Positions 21,906 through 32,717 of a stretch of 64,000 nucleotides of DNA are shown here, in pieces. The translations under genes were made by a program, and so were the position numbers. How positions within the stretch are numbered: the stretch's first letter is position 1; every line of letters begins with the position of its first letter. This DNA comes from Microbotryum silenes-acaulis. Its lineage: Eukaryota > Basidiomycota > Microbotryomycetes > Microbotryales > Microbotryaceae. The stretch covers positions 372,001 to 436,000 of the forward strand of contig QPFY01000004.1 in assembly GCA_003665825.1 (NCBI GenBank), in the 5' to 3' direction. The notes beneath the pieces were generated by a model. It was given only the letters and a program-made list of their open reading frames with translations, ran no database searches and was not told where the DNA came from.

Positions 21906-22873
21906 ATGGTTCCCTGGTCCTCTTTCTACAAGAGCGGGATTTGGGATTCGGTCCTTGGAACAGAGGACATCATGGACCTTCCCCTCCGAACGGGATGGAT
22001 CCTCGACATCATCATTTACAACGAATGACACCATGGGGTGGTCCGACACCTGCAGGGTATGCTCATTCGGCTCGTCCGGAAGGAGCGCAGAGTGCGGCAC
22101 CACCTCCGGCTTGGTCGGCGGTGGTGCGTCATGTGCCTTGTCAGGGGCTCTCAGGGGAGTGGGGAGAGGTATAGCAGAGGGACGAGGTGGACGTGCGCGC
22201 AGTGCCCGTCGATTCCGTCGACTTATGGTTTGGTAGGTTTGACGTTTCCCAATATCGGATAGAGACCAGGTTGACGACTGACAGGTTTTCTATGTTTGTG
22301 TGCAGTGCTCGAACTGCGAGCCCTCATCTGCTTCCTCGTGCGCGGCATCACAGACTCCAAATCCGAAGCTGTCCTAGCATGCATATATATGCTGAACATC
22401 TCTCATTCTTCATCTTTGCCCATAGCGCTTGACACAACCGCTGCAGAAGCCCCTCCCAGCACTAAGCCAACTCCTTCGTTGTCCCCTCCAAGGCGAGGCA
22501 AAGAGGTCACAGCGCGAGGAAGCGACGACAGCTCCCCGACGTCGTGCTTATCACCTCGCGATCAGAGGACATCAGACCCGGACCACGACTCCAATTCGTC
22601 TGATCTGGTGGTGTTGCATCATCAGGTGTATTGCTATATCTGTCTCGAGAAGATCCAGGGACCTTGGTTGCGATGCTGTGAGGTGCCTTTCCCTTGTTCG
22701 GCACCTTGAAGAGAGATGGGGCTGATCACCAAGGACCTTCTCTCCCAATCCCGGGCCACTGTCCCTCCTTCGACGCCTGTGTCGCATGCCTCGAGCGATC
22801 GTTCCACCACGCCCACCACGTCTTCGTCAAGTTCACGCGCCGCGTCTGTCAACGACATGACATGTCTTTATAG
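21906..22873 (+). pseudogene. ZZ-type zinc-finger protein, probably decayed
   Basis: A plus-strand exon (about 22304-22682) is serine/proline-rich and ends with YCYICLEKIQGPWLRCCE; a following open stretch reads CPSFDACVACLERSF then HHAHHVFVKF and stops at 22873. Together these would make one ZZ finger with all cysteines and histidines spaced as in the family (CxxC, CxxC, CxxC, HxxxH-like), used for protein-protein contacts. The two halves are separated by 77 nt that begin GTGCCT and have a CTGAT branch-like site and a pyrimidine tract, but end in AC, not AG. An upstream exon (about 22190-22230) can be joined across 22231-22303. No convincing start was found; 21906 opens a short frame. A splice-site mutation in a former gene is my preferred reading. 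Confidence 0.35.
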
Positions 22874-23831
22874 TAGGATCCGAGTTAGGATAGGAGGTTG
22901 ATGATGAGAGGGGTATTAGGAGTTGACTGAGGATTTGATCAGACAATATGGTTAAACGGCAGTAGGCAGTATTGTGTCTGATCATCACTTGGCATTGCCA
23001 ACTTGCCCTGACTGCAAGGCATACGCCAGCCACTTGTACGGAGGCTGCAGTGCCAGGCCACTTGTTAATTAGCTTGCGCCTGAGTGACACTTCCTCCTTT
23101 CTCCGTCTTCATTCGCTCTCGTATGAAGACTGACTGGAGTGTCGCTCAGGTCATTTATATGCGAGTTTCATAGCGTCTCACCCACCTACCACAATAGCGT
23201 AAGTTGACCTCCCTCTCTTGCGGGACTTGACGAGGATGGCGACGCATAATCCTCAACCCTTGTTGACGTATAGCACTTATTCCTAACGGTGTGGGAGGAA
23301 GGAATGGTTGTAATGAACATTGTTGGAATATGGATTATCTCGCGGGAAGAGCCTTCGAGAAGCAGTGCAACTCTCGATGGAGTCGGTGTGCAGCCAAGTG
23401 CCATGGCCCGGGATAGGGTAGAAGAGCACGGATCATGGCAGCTGAGCGGATGCGTGTGATGTTGCAAATAAAGTGGGCGCCGCAGCCTTTGCCCGAGGTC
23501 CCATGGAAGGCGATGGAAATTGTGTTTAGTCCACTGCAGATAGCTCGCGCGCGCCTGGAACCTCTCTTGGCTGCCGTTAGGTCACTGACACGAGGTTCCA
23601 GACGTGGGTTACTACCACTTGATCCTGTCTATCGTTTCTGGAGCACGGCTGCACGCGGTGCTCTCACAGAAGAGGAAATTGCAGCAAAAGAGGGCCCGTA
23701 ATCTGGTGGTGTGAGAATGACGACCGATGTAAAAAGGATGCGGGGAAGGAGAGCGCAATGGAGCGGCAGAAAGAAGCAGTTACAGAACGGAGGCAAGGGC
23801 CTCTGATTGAGGCGGCATGTAAGGCGTCGAG
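22874..23831. other. intergenic, contains one copy of a dispersed repeat
   Basis: No gene supported. The interval holds the repeat copy at 23484-23661 described separately; the rest is unique-looking sequence between convergent genes. Confidence 0.5.
23484..23661 (+). repeat. dispersed repeat, copy A
   Basis: About 175 bp closely match the reverse complement of 54859-55024, sharing blocks such as CTCGCGCGCGCCT, AACCTCTCTTGGCT and GGAGCACGGCTGCACGCGGT with scattered substitutions and small indels (roughly 85% by eye). It may be a solo terminal repeat or a small non-autonomous element; no target duplication was resolved. Confidence 0.75.
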
Positions 23832-25871
23832 CTAACCGGAATGGGAGACAATTTTGGCCTTGGCGACGCCGACAGCCGGGCCCATCTTGTCGTGCGCGAA
23901 TGCATGCACGACGTAAAAGTTCTAAAACGAGGGTCGCCACGACGACGAGATGTCGCACGAGAGGTTAGTGACGTGCTTTTGGTATCGCGGGTCGGAGACT
24001 AGATCACAGCGCTTGTACCCACCCTCATTGCCAGAGATCCAAGTATGATTTCAGCAAATGAGTACTCCGCTGGTGCGATTGCTAAAATACACTTGCTCGG
24101 GTTGCTTTCGGAGTCTGATAAAAGAACGTAGCATGTTCATAACGGGTCAGCTGACCGGATTTGGGCAAGCAAGTTCAGACCAAAAGGTGGCCTGGGACGT
24201 GGACCGAAGCTTACTTCCGATGTTGAACAACGACAGGGGCATTTCCATGGTCTGACCGCCGATATTGAAGCCGAATGTTATGTTCTCCATCTCTTTGCAC
24301 GCGACCTGGTAATAGGAGGGTAATTCTTTATCGACGAAGGCGCCGATTGCAGCGCCGAGCCAGTGTGGGATGACCGTGATGCTGCGCCAGTTACGCGTTC
24401 GCCTTGTCAGCTCAAGCACAAATTACCGCATCGAGAGCGACTTACGGTGACCAGGTTTGGAAATAAACGGTCTTGTTGCCGTTGTGCGCGACAGGCTTCC
24501 CATTTTTCGTGAAGGCTGTGGTCTTGATCGTCCACGAGAGCGATTTCGCGCCATCCACGAGGGGAGCCCACGCTAGTTGGCCCGTGTAAGCTCTAGGATC
24601 GACCGCACCGATATCGACCGAGCCGCCAGTATCGGTGAGACCAACGGCAAAGAAGGGCTGGGCGATCGCGTTGGAGCTGATGAGAGTTTGCACCAAGGTC
24701 GAATGGTTCGAGTTAAACCCCAGACCCAAGAAGCCACAAGCCCCAGCCGGCGCGAGCATGTGATCTTCCAGGTTCTCTCCATTGGATGTGTTCGTGAAAG
24801 CTACGAAGGATTGGTTTGCGACCTCCAAGCCACCAAAAATCACCGAGTCTTGATAGTAGGTGCCCTTCGCTATGCCTGTCAGGAGGGCCAAGATTAGTAT
24901 TAGCGAACGCCAGGGAGCTATGTCGCCAGAGTTTAGGGGTGTCCTCACCATCTCCGGATGTGTAAGAGGCTCCTTTGATAGCGTGAGGGGATTTGGTCGG
25001 ATCGTAGGTACTCTTGCAAGTCGTGGGTGACCCTTTGGTGTAAACAGACAGTCTTTGGTGCGTAGATTAAATGCATAAACGCAAGTCAGTTTTCAGTGGT
25101 TCATTAGCCGAATCTGACAAGCATAACCGGGGAACGTACTTGGGTCCATCCGTGTCGAGCTCGAGATTGCTGATCTCTTGGGATCCGCCGGGACCAAGCC
25201 CAACCATTCCGTTCCAGGAGCCGTCGTCCTGAGGGATCACAGGCGCTGATCCCGACTTTAAGGCCCTTCCCACGACCCTCGCTTTTTTGGCATGGAACAT
25301 GTCCTCCGTCTCTTGAGCTCGCTTCAAGACATTCAAGTGAGCAGTTCGGTCTCTAGTGGCGGCCACGGCTTGAGCTTGGCGACGTTGATGATGTTGCTTG
25401 ACGGCGCGCTTGACGAGTCTACGGAGATGGACACGAAATTGAAGAGGTGATATTGTGGGGCGTCAGTAAGTTGCATCTTTATAGTCTAGATTAGATCAAC
25501 TTGGAGGGGAACGGGAAAGCAGAGGGTGCGGCGTGATCGGAGATCGAGCGCTCGAGTCTCGAACTAGTGCTGCGCACGCCAGGAGACCAATTTTAGGGCA
25601 CCCCGTGATTCTCATTCGTCGAGTTGAGGGGTTTCGCGAAATACGAGGATGGAGAAGCTCGGATCTCAGATGACTGAGACATGGTAGCTCGATGCAGTAC
25701 TCACTCCACGTTCACGGTTCCATCAACGCGGAGAAAGTCACGGCGCTGCGGAGTCCTGACGTCGAGCTTGAATGAGCGCGGCTGGTGGTTGCGGGGGGCT
25801 GCATCGTGGTGGGCTTGAGTAAGTTGGCCCAACAGGGGGAGGAGGGCGAACAAGGCCGAGGGGACTCGCAT
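23832..25871 (-). CDS. secreted pepsin-like (A1) protein with altered catalytic motifs
   Basis: The start MRVPSALFALLPLLGQLTQA is a clear signal peptide, followed by a basic propeptide (LVKRAVKQHHQRR). Later exons read WNGMVGLGPGG, CKSTYDPTKS, GTYYQDSVIFGGLEV, GACGFLGLGF, SLSWTIKTTAF, ITVIPHWLGAAIGAFVD, ILGSLAMRNFYVVHAFAHDK, ending at 23832; these follow the pepsin fold in order. The first active-site motif reads LDTDGP where DTGS is expected, and the second reads QTWS where D-T/S-G-T is expected, so the second catalytic Asp is missing. This should be an inactive or repurposed homologue. Joining exon 2 to exon 3 in phase needs either a 48-nt intron with donor C|GTTTAT or implies a frame break, so pseudogene status is possible. 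Acts outside the cell if made. Confidence 0.65.
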
Positions 25872-28014
25872 TTTTGCGAGGGAACGGCGGGGCGAAGGTA
25901 CACCGGGTGAAGGATGGAGATTCAGATGGAAGGAAAGGAGACGTCGGCAGCAAGTGGACCGCACGTGAAAGTTGCTAGATGTGAAGCCGGAAAGAGGGAA
26001 AGGTGAGATGTGGGACCGAACGCTCGTTCAGTCTAGGGTTGGAGATGAGAGAGAGAGAAAGAGAAAGAGAGAGAGAGAGGTAGAGGAAGGACCCGAGTCG
26101 CAAGCTCTCCCGGGGATCGTCTTTCCGGCCCTTCCGAGTTCGGGATCCAAAATGGACAAGTCGACGGGGGCCCCTCCGTTAGTCGATTCACAGCTTCGAA
26201 TCGCGCTACGAAACTCGACTAGCGGCCGGGTGCTTAGGGCGTCGATCACGCCATGTGGGTTCACCGAAACTCCGAATTCAAGCTCATTGAGATGGCTTGA
26301 GATGTGCTGTGATAATTTGTACTCCGGTAACCGCATGTCTCAATTCCTCGCGGTCTGATGTGGTTCAACCGCCACCGTTCAAAGCAGCTGAGCGGGCAGC
26401 TCCACGGCCGACTTTACATTGGTAAGCGCGTATGCAGGAAAGACATGGGAGCTAGAGCATTCCTTCAAGCTCGACCCTAGCCGAACTTGAAAGCGTCGAT
26501 TTCCGAAAAAGAAAAGGCTTGAAGTCGAGATGAAACGTGCTACGTAACGCGAGACTCGGTGCGGCTAGCCGCGATCACGATAGGGGCGCCAGATGCGGCC
26601 CTTCCGGTACTACTGACGGCCATGGCATCCTCGGTCGCGAGTCGGCAACTGGCAGTTCGAGGGACAGGTGATGCGATTATGCTTCTGGTAAGAGCTGACT
26701 TTTTTTCGAGTATTTGGTGTTTGTGGGTGTCCAGCTATACACTTTACAGCGCCACGTCGTACGAAGAGGTCTGAACTACGAGCCAGATCCCTCTTCGGAA
26801 GAAAAGGTAAAGTAAGACGCTTGCCCTCAAGGGAAAGGGCAGAGACAGGGTTAGAAATACATAACTAAACTAGCTATTTACCTTTTTGACCTGGCTGCTT
26901 ATTCTACGCTTTGCCTTTTCTTTACCGGTATTGTATCAGATGGAGTTCGGGCATCCGCCAAACTCCCTTCTCCACTGAACTCGCATCGCTGATTCCGCCG
27001 ATTCGGCGACAATCATAGCGGATCAAGGGTTGTGTCAAGGGCACAGCACTGAGCACACTCCTCCTTGACGGTCTAGCGGACCGGGACGAGAACACGTATC
27101 GCCGAGCTTCAAGCGCAGCTTTCTGGATTGGATGCGAGCCTAAATTGTTCAACCTCCAAAGTCGTGCCGTCACATCAGCTCAGACCCCGTGCAGACATGG
27201 TAGACTGACCTTGCGGACTAGTAGGCTCGACTATGAAACTCGCTTAAACGTAGCGCAGTGAGCAGGGATGAATCCGGCAGGGCCCCGGCTCGAGTTTGAA
27301 ACCGGCGCCAGAGTCAGATCTCACCTGTGATCTCAGATCTCAGACGTCGTAGGGGCTCACCCGTTCCCCACGGCGCTTAACCTGATGAGACAACGTTCGC
27401 GCGGGACGGCAGTCGGTGGTATGCGCACGTCATTACTAAGTATTGCAGACCACGGAATGAGAGCTGCCTTCACCTGCATTTTTGTCAGTTTCGGTACGCC
27501 CTATCCATCCTCGAGCTTGCCAGGGCCAGCTTGCTGCGCACCGTCCACGGATTGTCACCCCCTGAGACAGCGCCGGAGGTGCGGTACTCGCAAGAGGCCG
27601 AACGTTTCGGGCCGGAACCCCGATGCTGACCCCAGTGTTGTCGTGACTTTGTTCAGATGGCTTTATTTTTGGGTGATTGGTGGAGCTGGAGCTTCTTTTC
27701 TTGACTTCGAGGCACGGATTATTTTGTGCCCGTGTTGACAACTGAACGGGTTGCCGTTGTCGGGGGGCCATACCGGCGACGTTTCGGTATCGATTTGCGT
27801 CGCTCGCAACGCTTCAGAAACTAAAGGGAACCTGCGCCAGACTGAGAACCAAATGACTGGTGATCATATCTTTCGACTCATATTTGTCAGAGTGTATATT
27901 GCTGTTTCATCCCACTTGTCTTCCTGATTATGATTAGTTACTAGTTGTTGATATTAGTCGCCTCGCGCGGCTCGTGCCTGCCTCGCGCGCGCTCCCTTAG
28001 CGCTTCTCTTCTTT
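25872..28014. other. long gene-poor interval
   Basis: No supported gene in about 2.1 kb. It holds an imperfect (GA)n microsatellite at 26046-26080 and otherwise unique sequence with stop codons in all frames. The 27950-28010 part is rich in CTCGCGCG. Confidence 0.5.
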
Positions 28015-28243
28015 CTCCAACTATCTTTACTATCATCTTCGGCTCTCGTACTTACGTATCTCGTGCCTCGGCTTCAGGTTAGTTACTCTGCAATAGCTCC
28101 AACTATCTTTACTATCATCTTCGGCTCTCGTACTTACGTATCTCGTGCCTCGGCTTCAGGTTAGTTACTCTGCAATAGCTCCAACTATCTTTACTATCAT
28201 CTTCGGCTCTCGTACTTACGTATCTCGTGCCTCGGCTTCAGGT
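28015..28243. repeat. 82-bp tandem repeat, 2.8 copies
   Basis: Units begin CTCCAACTATCTTTACTATC at 28015, 28097 and 28179 (exact period 82). The third unit stops after about 65 bp. The copies are essentially identical, so the array is young. Confidence 0.95.
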
Positions 28244-28500
28244 TCCCAAAAATATTTGAATTCGCCAGATACCATGCTACTGACATCAACGGTATACTTC
28301 CCATGCCAGTACGTGTAGGCGGCCCGGCGGGGCCCCGCAGTGTTCTTCGAGCTTTCCCCGGCCCATGCTTTCGCACCTGAGCTAACTCGCAATCTCGTAC
28401 CATGATGCTGGATCCCGCTGGCTCTACACATTCGGAAACCGGTCCGCCGACGCCCGTGGGATGCGCCTTGCAAGCCAAGTAACAAGGAGGCATCTACTGC

Positions 28501-29077
28501 ATCAGCTCGCTGAATCGTTCGCTCATCACGTCGCTGCTTTCCCTCGGCACACTCGTCGGGGCTCTCTCGGGTGGGTAAGACAGAATTTGATAGGCCTGAT
28601 CCCGCGAGCGAGCCCGAACCTAGGTCTCTTGACTCTCTTCCTCACATTTGCTTTTGCATCGGATCAGGTGTGTACCCGCGTGTTCATGTCTCAATGTGTC
28701 TAATGACCACCCCTGCCGTTTGGCTCTGCATCGGATCAGTCCATTGTTCAACTACCAGGGCAAGCTCACCCATGGTCGTCGCTCGCTCGCTACGATGCGT
28801 GGTCGACCCGAGAATAGCGAAATCGTCACCGTTGAGTACAAGGAGATCCTCGCCGGCATCGAAGCTGAGAAAGTGATCAACCAAGGCTCACTCCTCGATT
28901 GCTTCCGAGGCAAAATGATGCTCAAACGAACCCTGTGCGTTATCCTCGCCGGAACGTTCCAGCAACTCACGGGCGTCAATTTCGTCTGGTACTAAAGCAC
29001 GCAGTTCTTTAACCAAGTGGGCAGCGATAATGGTCGGGATCCGGAATTGGGGAAGCGAGCACCGCAATGGGCTCGAT
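28501..29077 (+). pseudogene. broken MFS sugar transporter
   Basis: One stretch (from 28501) reads ISSLNRSLITSLLSLGTLVG then ALSGG, the second transmembrane helix of fungal hexose/quinate-type transporters. A second stretch (about 28747-28995) reads LATMRGRPENSEIV, VEYKEILAGIEAEK, GKMMLKRTLCVIL and FQQLTGVNFVWY, the cytosolic loop and helix 7 region. The next codon after VWY is TAA, followed in frame by STQFFNQVG, which continues the family (YYGTxFF). Helices 3-6 are missing between the two parts, and no coding sequence for helices 8-12 follows. I conclude an internally deleted pseudogene with a nonsense mutation. Confidence 0.75.
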
Positions 29078-29452
29078 GAATGAACTACAAGGCAATGTGT
29101 CGTTGAATCACTAAAGCAAAAAAGACCGCGTGCGATCAACTGAAGTCTCTGACATCTCTCATAGCAGATCAAATCTGCAGCGCCCCTATTCTCGAGCTTC
29201 GGTCTCGGCAGCTCGGCACCCCACACGAAAAGCACAGGAGGACAGCACAGGACACCTTTCGCAACGATGGTCATAAAACTCGAATATAGAACAAGGAAAA
29301 TGAGGGAAAAGAACGAGAGACATACTACTACTGCGACGAGTCCATATTGAACGAGACGTGGGAAGTGAGAGAACACGGGAAGGTACTATAAGAAATCGAG
29401 ATTGGTGAGGGTTAAGGTTGAGTTACTGTGAAGGGCGGAGAAGCGCTTTTCG
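29078..29452. other. intergenic
   Basis: No coding feature, repeat or RNA gene recognised between the transporter remnant and the 3' end of ATG3. Confidence 0.4.
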
Positions 29453-31364
29453 TCAGCTCGTTTCTGTAACTAGAGTGTCAAGATAGTTCGTACTGACAAT
29501 CGAATTGGTAGCGTCCACCTCGATTGTCGGCACTGTAAATCAAATCCACATCACTTTGTCAGCTCTCATCCACGACACGCAATCCGTCTTACAAATTCAC
29601 CAATCGAGCTCATAAACTTGAGGAACACGACCAAATACTGATCGACCCTCAACCCCTCCGGACCTTCCTCCTCCGTTCCACCCGCCTTAGCAGCCTCCTC
29701 CTTCTTCCCCGTCGCTTTCCCCACCAACCCCGCCCACTTGCCACCTTTCGAGCCCGTCGTCGCAGCAGGTGCTGTTCCAGCAAGGTTCTTCTTCTTCTCT
29801 CTTCGTTGTAGTTCGACAACGTTCTTGTCCATGCGCTCAATGACTTTCTTCATCACGGACGAATGCTTGCAAGGGTGCACCGAGGCCATGGATAGCGAGC
29901 CGTGCGGGAAAGGTTCGATCGTCACCGTCTTCTGGGCGTGGTCAGACGAGACGTCCTCGAAAGCGGAAGAAGGGGGAAGAGATGTCTTGTGCTGCAGGCG
30001 AGAGTTGGGTTACGACGGATTCGGGTCAGCAGGTGCGTGAGCCCCGAGAGCGAAAGTTCCTGAACGCACCTCGTCGTAACCCGAAAGCCAGAATCGAGGT
30101 GTTTGGTAGTACTTGTCATAAGTGATGAAGCAATCGTACGTCCTGACCTGGATCAAATTATCCGATCTGCTACCCCAGTACTCACAACGGTCAGCGCCAG
30201 CTCTCCTCCACAGCACGAAAACCTCTCGAAGTCAAAAGGCAGCAACTTACATTCCCGTAGCATCCTTACCCCCTGTCGACGGCGTAGCCCTCAACGCAGA
30301 TTCATCCTCTTCCTCGACCAAGCCACCACCCATCCCGTCCTCATCATCGTCGTCCATATCGGGAATATCATCCATGTCCGGCATCTCCTCGGGCTCTTGC
30401 TCGTCCGCATCCACAGTTTTAGCTCCAGAGCTCAACAAAGTCGACGCGAGGGCTTCCTCGAGGTCGGGTATATCACCCATCGCTGGTGCGGCCTTTGTGG
30501 CCATGGGATCTGTCGACATATCCCAAGTCGGGAGTGGTCAGCCAAGGGCTTCCTTCTTCCGAGCCGGAGCCGCCGAGTTTTCCGGTCCCCCATCCAAAGT
30601 CGCCCGACCGATGTATTCGCTCAACAGCTTACCCTTTGAGCTCGTATGCGTCGCAACCCAATCCTCTCCGTCATCAGCACCTCGGCCATCGAGATCCTGA
30701 GCAAAGGACATCATCGTCTCGGCATCCTCGTCGGCGCCTCCGCCGCCGAAAGCGAGTTGCGAAACTCGGCGGAGGCATGGGACTGCAAGAGCGATAAAGG
30801 CATGTTTCAGTAATCGCATCATGCAATTCACCCTTCTTGTAGCCCCAGCAATGCATCGCCTATTCCCACTATACGGCTAGTCCGCGCACGTTACTCGTGT
30901 TCTAATTCCGCATCAAACTCGAAATGAAAAGAAGAAAACAAAAACCCATGCGAATACGACGGACTCACCGTTCCTCTGCATCAAGTACTGCTTCTCCTTG
31001 GGCAAGAAATCCCTCGTCTTGCCGTCCTCTTTCGCAGCTTGCCAAGACCAGGTCGGGAATTTGTAAACGAGGTAATCGCCCGCGGCGACGAACTCGTCCG
31101 GAGTCAGCCGACCGGATTCTTTGAATTTCGAGTCGCGCAGCACGGGGGATAGGTAGTCGCGGACGGCCCAGAATTGGGTCTGGGGAGAGAGGTAGGGACG
31201 GGGTCAGTGATGGGAGGTATAGCTGGGCATGGGACGGGCGAGGGGAGGGGACGCGTGGCAACGCGAGGTGAGGATGAATGAACTGCCTCGAGATCGCTGG
31301 CGCTTCTAACGGGACCCTGCCGGACACAGCGCGGCGAATGACTGACCTGCAATGAGCCTAGCAT
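29453..31364 (-). CDS. ATG3: autophagy E2-like conjugating enzyme Atg3
   Basis: The first exon (31364-31347) encodes only MLGSLQ; it is followed by 31179-30969 ([49 protein letters not shown]), then exons with [14 protein letters not shown], an acidic Met/Asp-rich flexible region ([14 protein letters not shown]), the conserved [20 protein letters not shown] block, and the catalytic exon with [15 protein letters not shown] and [11 protein letters not shown] followed by [15 protein letters not shown] holds the catalytic cysteine that passes Atg8 to phosphatidylethanolamine. A basic glycine/lysine insert ([16 protein letters not shown]) lies after the catalytic site. The reading TSSK|DPMATK uses donor GGTAAGC near 30630; retaining this intron would meet a stop. 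The last residues after IEVDATNSI (to the stop at 29453) are uncertain. Works in the cytosol at the phagophore. Confidence 0.92.
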
Positions 31365-31802
31365 GTTGCTCGATCGAGAAAGAGAGAACGGTGATCAAGA
31401 AGTAGAGGTGTGGGCGATGTCAGAGTGGCCCAAGTGAGCCGCCTGAGGCTGGGGATGACGATAGTGTCACGCGCAGCCCGAATTGAGCTCGGACCCTCTG
31501 CTGGGGCAGCAACATTTTTCACGGTCATCGTCATGATCCCACTGCGCTTAGAAATTCAAATTCGGTGCAGGCGAAGCCAGAATAGGCTCTGAACCTTACA
31601 GAACTTTAGTTTGGTCTTCTGCAAGTGTCCTTGTGGATTGCTTCGAACACAAGTGGTCCCTCGGCGGGCCGTTTCTATTCGCCGAGCTTGAGAGGTGGAG
31701 ACGTCTGGAGACGTAGACCGCGAGCTCGACTTGGTCACTGAGTACTGAGAGACGATCCAAGCGCCGTTTTTCCTCCGTTTTCCATCGTCGCCAAGCCACA
31801 CA
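31365..31802. promoter_or_regulatory. divergent promoter ATG3 / SEN15
   Basis: A 438-bp gap between the ATG codons of two divergent genes. No repeat or coding frame of note. Confidence 0.4.
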
Positions 31803-32515
31803 ATGTCGCATCTCCACCCCTTAGTCAGTAGCACCCAATCAACAAGTTGATTTCAAGCGCTGACCACCCCATCCTATCCTCTGTGACCCACCAGGCCGCT
31901 CCCTTACTCCCCTACCTCCAAAAGTACCCCTCGCAAGCGTCCTCGTTCTTCCAAGCCTATCAGGATCTTTACTTGGGTGAGCTAGAACATCTCAAGACAC
32001 CACTTTTGTACAGAGACTTCCGAAATCCTCGTTTTTGACAACTTGTATCCGGACGCTACAGCGCAAACATGGCAAGACCTTGAAGTGGTGGACCTTCCTT
32101 CGTGCGAATGTGTGGTCATCAAGGGGAGACCTCAGAATAAGGTCAGTTAAATCATCGACTTTGAGAAGACATAAATGTTCCTATAGCACGCAAAGTAAGC
32201 TCAGCACCCCTCCGTCGTCAGACCGTCCCCTCTTTTGCCCTCCCCATCAATCTCAGCACAGCGACCTCGCTCCGATCGTCAGTCTCCCACCCTTGAGAGG
32301 CCCTATACCGCTCAACTAACCTTCCCCGCCATCTCCACAGCCTGTCTCACGTCTTCGAAGCCCTCGACAAACTCCCCTCCGAAACAAAATCCTCTGGGAC
32401 CGATACCCAAATCGAATCACCGACAATCTACCTCGCCATCGCGGAGAGGGACAGTTCCATCGTTTATTATGTCCTCAGGCACGGGATCGTCAGTCCCAAG
32501 GAGGTGCCCGAGTAG
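31803..32515 (+). CDS. SEN15: tRNA-splicing endonuclease subunit Sen15
   Basis: Exons 31803-31823 (MSHLHPL), 31895-31976, 32014-32141 and 32341-32515 carry QKYPSQASSFFQAYQDLYL, TWQDLEVVDL, CECVVIKGRP and the C-terminal SHVFEALDKLP then IYLAIAERDSSIVYYVLRHG. The (I/V)YLAI..(R/S)DSS.VYY..(R/S)G block is the Sen15 dimerisation signature; the protein is a structural subunit of the heterotetramer that cuts introns from pre-tRNAs. Exon 3 ends in phase 0 and the last exon begins in phase 2, so 2 mod 3 nt must be added. An 8-nt exon CACGCAAA (at 32185-32192) plus a 21-nt exon before a GTCAGT donor near 32273 would do this; these micro-exons are a prediction. Convergent with the peroxin gene, 202 bp apart. 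Confidence 0.85.
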
Positions 32516-32717
32516 CGCAGGGATTCGGATGGCTTTGACGTATCTTAATACGTGGAATGTGGTCCCTTGTCATGTTGTTGTAACATTATCCTTACGGGTA
32601 CGCGGGGTCTCGGACGTCCCGAAAATCTGCTTTGTGCCCGCTCCCGTCAGATCGTCACTGCTCTCGCAAAACTCGGGCGCAGCCTTGAAAATTACGGTTC
32701 ATTACAAAGCTTACACT

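Noticed and set aside
25050..25140. Frameshift between exons 2 and 3 of the aspartic-protease-like gene
   Set aside because: An alternative 48-nt intron keeps phase. I therefore do not claim a frame break, only altered catalytic motifs.
28216..28485. Minus-strand open frames (89-98 codons) beside the tandem repeat
   Set aside because: They run into the repeat units, overlap one another in two frames and show no family motif.
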